Shown here: positions 46,074-54,600 of the stretch, one piece after another | Position numbering within the stretch: position 1 is the stretch's first letter | Layout of the letters: the number at the start of each line of letters is the position of its first letter | NCBI RefSeq assembly: GCF_001431725.1 | Contig: NZ_CP013106.1 | Location: 4,216,001-4,280,000, forward strand | Source of the DNA: Halomonas huangheensis | GTDB taxonomy: Bacteria; Pseudomonadota; Gammaproteobacteria; Pseudomonadales; Halomonadaceae | Direction: 5' to 3' | Length of the DNA: 64,000 nt | The notes under the pieces: generated by a model | What the model was told of the DNA's origin: nothing | Databases searched by the model: none | What the model saw: the letters and a program-made list of their open reading frames with translations, nothing else | Translations under genes and position numbers: made by a program

Positions 46074-49000
46074 TCACCAGTTGAAGCGGTAGCCGATCGT
46101 CGCGCCCCACGGTGATTCGATATCATCACCATCGGCATACTCGACATCCATGAAGATCTTCGAGCTGTCGGTCACCTTGACGTTGAGGCCGGCCCCTACT
46201 TCCAGCCAGCTGCCCGGCAGCTCGACATCGAAGTCATGACCATTGACCGTCGTGGTGCTGTCGCCATCGTGCTCGGTGATATATGACGCCTTGGCGTAGA
46301 CACTCATCGGCGTTCCGTTCTGCAGCTGGAAGCTACGGCCACCCAGAACACCGAAGCGGCTCTGGATGCTGGTGATGTCATCGTTCTCGACGTGCAGACC
46401 ATCGTCCTGGGTGTAGCTCTCGCCCTGGATCTGGAACATGCGCAGTTGTGCCTGAGGCTCGACATACCAGCCATCATCGTAGTCATAGCGCTTGCCGGTC
46501 TCGATGCTGGCACCGAAGCCATAGGTGTCGTACGAACCATTCACCTTGTCGCCGACGTTGGTCACGTGCTCACTGTCAACGTCGTAGTCACTCATCGTGA
46601 CAACCGCGTCATAGTAGAAGCCATCATCGCCCACCCAGGTGCCATAGAGGCCGCCATCGACGCTGTCGATATCACTGCTCGCGCCACCATCGAAGCTGTT
46701 GTCGGAGCGTGACTGACCGACCATGCCACCCAGCAGCCAGCTTCCCCCTTCCCGATGAATCGCCTTGTCGGCGCCGAACTGCAGCCCCTGGATATCCTGG
46801 TCGAAGGCACGGCTGGTATCGGTGGAGATGTTGTTCTCACGGGCCATGCCACGCACCCAGATACCGCCATTCTCCTTGCCCATGCGCACGTCACCGAGGC
46901 GCTCAACCAGCGTATCCATGCCGGCATTGGCCAGAGTGCCGAGAGCGGTCTGATTACCGATGGCCATATTGGTGCCATCACTGTAATCGTCCGGCGTCGG
47001 ATCAACAGGAACAACCGGTGTCGGATCAACAGGGTCAACCGGTGTCGGATCAACAGGGTCAACCGGCGTCGGATCAACAGGGTCAACCGGCGTCGGGTCA
47101 ACAGGGTCAACCGGTGTCGGATCAACAGGGTCGACTGGGTCAACCGGATCGGGCTGCGGTGCTACCGGGCTTGCCAGATACCAGTCGGTATCGCGCTGCT
47201 CGAGGCTGTAGCGGAAGGCGCCGGCATCCACATGACCACCCTGCAGGCCGAACTGACCGTCACCGCCAGCGGTTTCCACCACCTTCAGCTCACCACCGGC
47301 AAAGGCCGGCTCGACACCGCTGTCGGCGATAACCAACGTATGATCCCCGGATGCAGTGCCCCGCACATCCAGCAGATCACCATGTTCGGAAGCGAGGTCG
47401 GTCTGCATGCCAAACTCACCGGCGCCGCTCAGGTTACCGTCGATGGTGAAGGTATTGCCCCAGGACGGACCGTCGGAGCCGATATTGACTCGACCGTTGG
47501 TGTTCAAGTCACCCGACAGCGTCTGGGAGCCGGACACATCCAGCGTGCTGGTCGAATCAATGTTCAGCGTATTGCCAGTCCCCGTCGCTGCCAGCAGGTT
47601 TACCGGTGCAGTCGCCCACAGATCACGCTGCAGCTCCATGACCGTGCCGTTGCTCAGGTTGATCTGCTGGAAATTGACGAAGCTATCGACATTGTCAGCT
47701 GTGGCCTGTGCCTGGGTAACGTGGTCGAACACCAGTTGGTTGGTACCCGCACCACCGTCCAGTTGCGTATAGCGGCTGCTGTCGCCCTGCACGGTTACGC
47801 TGTCGTCGCCAGCTCCCCCAGCCAGGTGGTCGACGAAGCTGTTGCCTGCCAGCAAGGCCGTATCGTTGCCTGCCCCCAGGTTAACCACACCCGTCACGCT
47901 ACCGTCAGCGGTATTGACGAAGGAGTTGTCGCCATCGCCCAGTTGCACCGCAGTGGCACTACTGTCGGCGGAGACGATCTGCCCCTGGTTGACCAGTTGA
48001 TCGATGTTGCCCTGCACCAGCACCGCATCGGCATTGGTGGCTCTCAGCACTGCACCAGTGTCTACCAGCACGTTACCCGCAGCATCCGCGAGCACAGCAT
48101 TACCCGTACCGGAAACGTCGATGGCGGTATCCACCGTCAGGTTGCCGGTGGTATTGGCATACAGGCCTGCACCGTTACCAGTCACGTCGATATCCCAGCC
48201 ATCACCAACGCTCAGGCTGCCATCAGAGACCGAGCCATCCGCATTGGACAGCGCGATACCCTTGCCGACCACCTCACTGGACACCAGAATCTGACCATGT
48301 GATGCCTGGTTCAGGTTGCTCTCCGAGAGGATCGCTGCACCGGAACCCTTCATCTCCAGCACGGCACCGTCGACCAGCGTGGTGGCCTGTGCCGCCTGGT
48401 TGGTTATCAGGTTGCCATAGCCGGAACCCAGGCCAGTGATATGCGCGTCAGAGTTGATGACCACTTCACCGGCATCTTCAGCGATCAGTACACCGGATGC
48501 ACCGCCATCGACAGTAATATCGTTGGACGTATCGAGGGTCGCGCCATCCATGACATGAATACCAGCAACACCATCGTGGACGGTGATGGTACCTGCCACA
48601 CCACTGGCATTGGGCTTCATCTGTGAACCGGCACCGCTCAGTTCCACAGCAGTACCATCGGCCAGATCGATATTGCCGGAGTTGATCAATTCTGCACCGT
48701 TCTTGACCCGGAACAGCGTCACGTCCTGAGCGTCCGCCACATTGATGGCGCCAGTGTTGGTGAATACCGAGTCACCGCTGCCGACTGCTGCGCCGGTGAG
48801 GTCGTACTTGGTGTCATCGACCACCACCGCCACACTGCCATCATTCAATGTCAGGCTGGAGTTGTCACCGATGGCATTGCTGGAGCCTGTCGCACCACCT
48901 TCGATCTTGAGCGCGGTGGCATCCTGGCCAGTCACGCTGATGTTCAGTGCATCAAGATTGGCCACCGAACCTTCGCCGGTGATCTGCAACGCCGTAGAGC

Positions 49001-51299
49001 CCGCACCGGAAGCCACCAGACTGGTGCCATCGGCCATGATCTGCGCGCCATCCTCGATGCGGAACAGCGTGGAATCCTCGGTCGAGACATCCAGTACCGC
49101 ACCGGTCACCCCTGTCGAGATATCGATGGAGGAGCCATCGCCATAGGCGAAGTAGCCGATCTGGTTGGTACCGCTCTCGAAGTTGACCTCGCCACCACCG
49201 ACTTTGATGTGGCCCTGGTCTCGCGCATGCACACCGATGGCCCCATCACCGGCCAGATTGATCGCACCGCCATTGATATTGACCTGGCCACCATTGCCCT
49301 CGGCCCATGCCCCGAAGTTACGGGTACCGGAGACCGGATCCGCCGCACCATTGATGTTGATGGTGCCGACTGAGGTAATCGTCGAGGGCGTACCCTTGCC
49401 GACCGCCATCAGGCCAACGGCATTGACCCCGTTGAGGTTGATCTCACCGGTGTTGGTGATTCGGGTCGTGTTCGCATTCCCGGCATAGATGCCGACATTG
49501 AGCAGCGGCGCATCGTTGGCCTGACCATTGATATTGATGGTGCCGCTGTTGGTAACCGCAACCGTTTCATTATTGTAGCCGGCAGAGATCGCCTGAGCGT
49601 TCTCGACACCGGTCCCCAGGGTAATGGTGCCCTTGTTCTCGACATTACTGTTGCTACCGGCGCGAATGCCCCACAGCACAGTGTTCGGGTGGGTGTCGGC
49701 CACGCTTTCTGGCGCATCCACGTTGTACTGCGCCGCGCGCCCCAGATAGATCTCGCCATCCACCTCATTGATGAAGCTGGCACCACCATAGGCACTGACG
49801 CCCACACTGCCATTGGGATTGCTGCCATCATTGTTGATACCGACATTGATGATGCCATTATTGACTGCGCTGGAGCCATCATGCTGGACGATGATGCCGA
49901 ATCCCTGGCGTGTGGTGCCGGGATTGTTGGATGCTGCGACATTCATGATGCCATTATTGGTGAAACTCCCCCCATTATTGACATATACACTGCGTGCTTC
50001 AGTGTAGAAGGGAGCAAAATCGGAAACCTGCGTCGGCTGAGCCGTATCCGGCAACCCATCGCCATGAACGAAGCCTGCCGACATCACACCATTGTTGATG
50101 CCCTCACTTCCTTCATCACTTACCATCATGTTCACGGCTAAACTCAGTGACGCCATCATACCATCATTGATGATGGTGGCACCGCTATCGGCACGCATGA
50201 CGGCGCTGCCATTGCTGGAATCCAGGCCTGCCATCCGGGCATCGATCTGAGCGCCTTCCGCAACTCTCCCGGTAGCATTGGCCCCGGAAGCATAGATGAC
50301 TGCATTGTTTTTATTCTCGATATAACCTTCATCAGCTCCATCATCGGTGAGGCCGAAATCAAAGGATACGCTCCGTGTTTCGGTGCTGTAGGCGCGCCCG
50401 AATTCCTTCTGATAGTCGCTACTGGAGAGATTTCCTGCCTGCACCTGCTGAACCAGCCAGTCATTCCAGGAGCGCAGGCCTTCTACCGAGTCAACCGTAT
50501 GAGAGCTGCCATCGAAGGCGGTAATGGTACCGGCATAGACTGGTGTATAGAGTGTACGATTCACGACACTATCGGCAGGCGCTTGAAGCACACCACCGAA
50601 GTCCACACTGTTGCGCGAATTCCAGACCACCGTAGAGGCAGCATCACCAGAGCCGTCGGCATGGAAGAGTGCCGTCTGCTTGGCTCGTATATCAATGGAA
50701 TTGTCTGCGGAGGAAACGCTCTGCCCTGCATCACCGATATCGACGTTCAGGGTACCACCGGTACTGTCAACGGTACCTACGCGGGCATCAATATACATTG
50801 CGTCGCCGACATCCTTGTAGCCCACAATATAACTGTCGGCATAGGATGACTCATTGATACTGGAAGAGTCATAGACCGCAATAATGCTGTTGCCACCGGT
50901 AATCGGATCCGGTGCCGCAACCCCCACCTGACCACCCAGATTCAGACGATAACTGTCCTTGACCGAGGCGCTACCTTCCGCCAGCATGCCCGCGTCTTCC
51001 AACGCGCCATACGTCGTGCTGTATCCTGGCTGTTTCCCGGTGGCAAACTGCGAAGCACTACCGGTTAGTGTGTCAGAGCTGCCGCCGGAAATGATCACCG
51101 CGCCCGCCTGGTGATCATTATCATAAGGATTGAAGTCCACCAGTTCGGCAGACCAGGCGTTGCCCGACAATGAAAGAGCCAGCGCCGAACCGGCACCGAT
51201 CAATGCACGACCAGTCTTGCCGTGGCGGCGCGAGTTTTCCCCTGCAGCACTCCAGCATCCGAGAGAAGTGTTCCAAATCAGACGATAGAAATGATTCAT
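46074..51299 (-). CDS. Pertactin-like autotransporter 2 (downstream copy of tandem pair)
   Basis: A 1741-residue type Va autotransporter. It starts with an extended signal peptide region (NHFYRLIWNTSLGCWSAAGE) followed by a classic signal (ALIGAGSALALSLSGNAWSA). The passenger (about 60-1340) is a beta-helix rich in Asn-Gly turns, including NTGTI-type and INNGTI-type strands. An autochaperone segment ends in YSLEQRDTDWYLASP, followed by a DPTPVDPV linker (six DPTP units) and a barrel of about 300 residues ending in GYRFNW. It is homologous end to end with the upstream copy (51689-56866): the signal region and the C-terminal half are almost identical, while about residues 60-815 are diverged. 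Likely a surface adhesin; ligand unknown. The ATG has only a weak ribosome site. Confidence 0.93.
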   Translation of the reverse strand: MNHFYRLIWNTSLGCWSAAGENSRRHGKTGRALIGAGSALALSLSGNAWSAELVDFNPYDNDHQAGAVIISGGSSDTLTGSASQFATGKQPGYSTTYGALEDAGMLAEGSASVKDSYRLNLGGQVGVAAPDPITGGNSIIAVYDSSSINESSYADSYIVGYKDVGDAMYIDARVGTVDSTGGTLNVDIGDAGQSVSSADNSIDIRAKQTALFHADGSGDAASTVVWNSRNSVDFGGVLQAPADSVVNRTLYTPVYAGTITAFDGSSHTVDSVEGLRSWNDWLVQQVQAGNLSSSDYQKEFGRAYSTETRSVSFDFGLTDDGADEGYIENKNNAVIYASGANATGRVAEGAQIDARMAGLDSSNGSAVMRADSGATIINDGMMASLSLAVNMMVSDEGSEGINNGVMSAGFVHGDGLPDTAQPTQVSDFAPFYTEARSVYVNNGGSFTNNGIMNVAASNNPGTTRQGFGIIVQHDGSSAVNNGIINVGINNDGSNPNGSVGVSAYGGASFINEVDGEIYLGRAAQYNVDAPESVADTHPNTVLWGIRAGSNSNVENKGTITLGTGVENAQAISAGYNNETVAVTNSGTININGQANDAPLLNVGIYAGNANTTRITNTGEINLNGVNAVGLMAVGKGTPSTITSVGTININGAADPVSGTRNFGAWAEGNGGQVNINGGAINLAGDGAIGVHARDQGHIKVGGGEVNFESGTNQIGYFAYGDGSSIDISTGVTGAVLDVSTEDSTLFRIEDGAQIMADGTSLVASGAGSTALQITGEGSVANLDALNISVTGQDATALKIEGGATGSSNAIGDNSSLTLNDGSVAVVVDDTKYDLTGAAVGSGDSVFTNTGAINVADAQDVTLFRVKNGAELINSGNIDLADGTAVELSGAGSQMKPNASGVAGTITVHDGVAGIHVMDGATLDTSNDITVDGGASGVLIAEDAGEVVINSDAHITGLGSGYGNLITNQAAQATTLVDGAVLEMKGSGAAILSESNLNQASHGQILVSSEVVGKGIALSNADGSVSDGSLSVGDGWDIDVTGNGAGLYANTTGNLTVDTAIDVSGTGNAVLADAAGNVLVDTGAVLRATNADAVLVQGNIDQLVNQGQIVSADSSATAVQLGDGDNSFVNTADGSVTGVVNLGAGNDTALLAGNSFVDHLAGGAGDDSVTVQGDSSRYTQLDGGAGTNQLVFDHVTQAQATADNVDSFVNFQQINLSNGTVMELQRDLWATAPVNLLAATGTGNTLNIDSTSTLDVSGSQTLSGDLNTNGRVNIGSDGPSWGNTFTIDGNLSGAGEFGMQTDLASEHGDLLDVRGTASGDHTLVIADSGVEPAFAGGELKVVETAGGDGQFGLQGGHVDAGAFRYSLEQRDTDWYLASPVAPQPDPVDPVDPVDPTPVDPVDPTPVDPVDPTPVDPVDPTPVDPVDPTPVVPVDPTPDDYSDGTNMAIGNQTALGTLANAGMDTLVERLGDVRMGKENGGIWVRGMARENNISTDTSRAFDQDIQGLQFGADKAIHREGGSWLLGGMVGQSRSDNSFDGGASSDIDSVDGGLYGTWVGDDGFYYDAVVTMSDYDVDSEHVTNVGDKVNGSYDTYGFGASIETGKRYDYDDGWYVEPQAQLRMFQIQGESYTQDDGLHVENDDITSIQSRFGVLGGRSFQLQNGTPMSVYAKASYITEHDGDSTTTVNGHDFDVELPGSWLEVGAGLNVKVTDSSKIFMDVEYADGDDIESPWGATIGYRFNW
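46985..47155 (-). repeat. 24-bp linker repeats of autotransporter 2
   Basis: Tandem 24-bp units such as CAGGGTCAACCGGTGTCGGA encode DPTPVDPV. There are six DPTP units here against eight in the paralogous gene, showing that the array has changed in length since duplication. Confidence 0.9.
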
Positions 51300-51452
51300 G
51301 AATTTATTTACTCAACTTGTGTGGAGCGCGTAATGCTCCTTGACGGCATTCCGAACGCCAGACGCTCCATCCATAGTTGGCAGGCATTCACTCAGTTGCC
51401 GAATGCTACCTAAATCGCGCTACCAGGCCATTGAGAAGACAGCCCGCCTTCC

Positions 51453-51470
51453 TGTAGGAAAAGTCCTATA
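51453..51470 (-). promoter_or_regulatory. Bvg/Evg-like box upstream of autotransporter 2
   Basis: TGTAGGAAAAGTCCTATA matches the island dyad in the whole left arm and most of the right arm. Its first base is 154 bp from the start codon, exactly the same offset as in the paralogous copy, although the sequence around it has diverged. That local conservation supports function. Confidence 0.6.
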
Positions 51471-51586
51471 AAAACTCATCATAAATAGCTGGTTAATAAC
51501 TGAAGGCAGGATAATTCCAGAAGCATGCCCACGAAAAAACTATCAATAATCACAAAAATAAACAGCTACAACCCGATAAAACAAAA

Positions 51587-51616
51587 AGCCACTCCGATAT
51601 TTCTATCGAAGTGGCT
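51587..51616 (-). terminator. Intrinsic terminator of autotransporter 3
   Basis: AGCCACT pairs with AGTGGCT and CGATA with TATCG, with one mismatch between the two helices and loop TTTC. On the minus strand it is followed by TTTTGTTTTATC. The hairpin begins about 70 bp after the stop, and its design matches the terminator of the paralogous gene although the sequence differs. Confidence 0.88.
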
Positions 51617-51688
51617 GCTTTTCGTTACGATATTTTCGGCTCCTTCGACCCCATGCCCGAGCCGAAGGACGACCATACTGTCACCGAA

Positions 51689-54600
51689 TTACCAGTTGAA
51701 GCGGTAACCGATCGTCGCGCCCCAGGGAGACTCGATATCATCACCATCGGCATACTCGACATCCATGAAGATCTTCGAGCTGTCCGTCACCTTGACGTTG
51801 AGGCCAGCCCCTACTTCCAGCCAGCTGCCCGGCAGCTCGACATCGAAGTCATGACCATTGACCGTCGTGGTGCTGTCGCCATCGTGCTCGGTGATATATG
51901 ACGCCTTGGCGTAGACACTCATCGGCGTTCCGTTCTGCAGCTGGAAGCTACGGCCACCCAGAACACCGAAGCGGCTCTGGATGCTGGTGATGTCATCGTT
52001 CTCGACGTGCAGACCATCGTCCTGGGTGTAGCTCTCGCCCTGGATCTGGAACATGCGCAGTTGTGCCTGAGGCTCGACATACCAGCCATCATCGTAGTCA
52101 TAGCGCTTGCCGGTCTCGATGCTGGCACCGAAGCCATAGGTGTCGTACGAACCATTCACCTTGTCGCCGACGTTGGTCACGTGCTCACTGTCAACGTCGT
52201 AGTCACTCATCGTGACAACCGCGTCATAGTAGAAGCCATCATCGCCCACCCAGGTGCCATAGAGGCCGCCATCGACGCTGTCGATATCACTGCTCGCGCC
52301 ACCATCGAAGCTGTTGTCGGAGCGTGACTGACCGACCATGCCACCCAGCAGCCAGCTTCCCCCTTCCCGATGAATCGCCTTGTCGGCGCCGAACTGCAGC
52401 CCCTGGATATCCTGGTCGAAGGCACGGCTGGTATCGGTGGAGATGTTGTTCTCACGGGCCATGCCACGCACCCAGATACCGCCATTCTCCTTGCCCATGC
52501 GCACGTCACCGAGGCGCTCAACCAGCGTATCCATGCCGGCATTGGCCAGAGTGCCGAGAGCGGTCTGATTACCGATGGCCATATTGGTGCCATCACTGTA
52601 ATCGTCCGGCGTCGGATCAACAGGAACAACCGGTGTCGGATCAACAGGGTCAACCGGTGTCGGATCAACAGGGTCAACCGGCGTCGGATCAACAGGGTCA
52701 ACCGGCGTCGGGTCAACAGGATCAACCGGTGTCGGGTCAACGGGGTCGACCGGCGTCGGATCAACAGGGTCAACCGGCGTCGGGTCAACAGGGTCAACCA
52801 ACGGCGGATCAATCGGGTCCGGCAGGTCACGTACGGGGCTTGCCAGGTACCAGTCGGTATCACGCTGCTCCAGGCTATAGCGATAGGCACCAGCATCGAC
52901 ATGGCCGCCCAGCAGAGCAAACTGCCCGTCACCACCTGTAGTTCCCACCACCTTCAGCTCACCACCACCGAATGCCGGTTCGACACCGCTGTCGGCGATA
53001 ACCAACGTATGATCCCCGGATGCAGTGCCCCGCACATCCAGCAGATCACCATGTTCGGAAGCGAGGTCGGTCTGCATGCCAAACTCACCGGCGCCGCTCA
53101 GGTTACCGTCGATGGTGAAGGTATTGCCCCAGGACGGACCGTCGGAGCCGATATTGACTCGACCGTTGGTGTTCAAGTCACCCGACAGCGTCTGGGAGCC
53201 GGACACATTCAGCGTGCTGGTCGAATCAATGTTCAGCGTATTGCCAGTCCCCGTCGCTGCCATCAGATTTACCGGAGCAGTCGCCCACAGATCACGCTGC
53301 AGCTCCATGACCGTGCCGTTGCTCAGGTTGATCTGCTGGAAATTGACGAAGCTATCGACATTGTCAGCTGTGGCCTGTGCCTGGGTAACGTGGTCGAACA
53401 CCAGTTGGTTGGTACCCGCACCACCGTCCAGTTGCGTATAGCGGCTGCTGTCGCCCTGCACGGTTACGCTGTCGTCGCCAGCTCCCCCAGCAAGGTGGTC
53501 GACGAAGCTGTTGCCTGCCAGCAAGGCCGTATCGTTGCCTGCCCCCAGGTTAACCACACCCGTCACGCTACCGTCAGCGGTGTTGATGAAGGAGTTGTCG
53601 CCATCGCCCAGTTGCACCGCAGTGGCACTACTGTCGGCAGAGACGATCTGCCCCCGGTTGATCAGTTGATCGATGTTGCCCTGCACCAGCACCGCATCGG
53701 CATTGGTGGCTCTCAGCACTGCACCAGTGTCGACCAGCACGTTACCCGCAGCATCCGCGAGCACAGCATTACCGGTACCGGAAACGTCGATGGCGGTATC
53801 CACCGTCAGATTGCCGGTGGTATTGGCATAAAGGCCTGCACCGTTACCAGTCACGTCGATATCCCAGCCATCACCAACGCTCAGGCTGCCATCAGAGACC
53901 GAACCATCGGCATTGGACAGCGAGATACCCTTGCCACCTACCTCGCTGGAAACCAGAACCTGACCATGGGATGCCTGATTCAGATTGCTCTCCGAGAGGA
54001 TCGCTGCACCGGAGCCCTTCATCTCCAGCACGGCACCATCGACCAGCGTGGTGGCCTGTGCCGCCTGGCTGGTTATCAGGTTGCCATAGCCGGAACCCAG
54101 TCCAGTGATATGTGCATCCGAGTTGATGACCACTTCGCCGGCATCGGCAGCGATCAGTACACCGGATGCGCCGCCATCGACAGTAATATCGTTGGAAGTA
54201 TCGAGGGTCGCGCCATCCATCACATGAATACCAGCAACACCATCGTGTACGGTGATGGTACCTGCCACACCACTGGCATTGGGCTTCATCTGTGAACCGG
54301 CACCGCTCAGTTCCACAGCAGTACCATCGGCCAGATCGATATTGCCGGAGTTGATCAATTCTGCACCGTTCTTGACCCGGAACAGCGTCACGTCCTGAGC
54401 GTCCGCCACATTGATGGCGCCAGTGTTGGTGAATACCGAGTCACCGCTGCCGACTGCTGCGCCGGTGAGGTCGTACTTGGTGTCATCGACCACCACCGCC
54501 ACACTGCCATCATTCAGGGTCAGACTGGCGTTGCCACTCATCGAACCACTGGCGCCCCCCTCAACCTTGAGCGCCGTTGCGTCCTGGCCTGACACGCTGA

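Larger units (their letters stand above)
51300..51688. other. Intergenic region between the tandem autotransporters
   Basis: About 390 bp containing the terminator of the upstream copy, the box at 51453-51470 and the leader of the downstream copy. The leader has a short conserved hairpin, GGAGC (51323-51327) with GCTCC (51335-51339), also present in the other copy at 56890-56906. No gene was recognised. Confidence 0.55.

Noticed and set aside
52370..54295. Long plus-strand open frame of 641 codons opposite autotransporter 3 (a similar one at 46755-48302)
   Set aside because: It is antisense to a clear autotransporter, follows its repeats and has no recognisable domain; such frames are common opposite Asn/Gly-rich genes.
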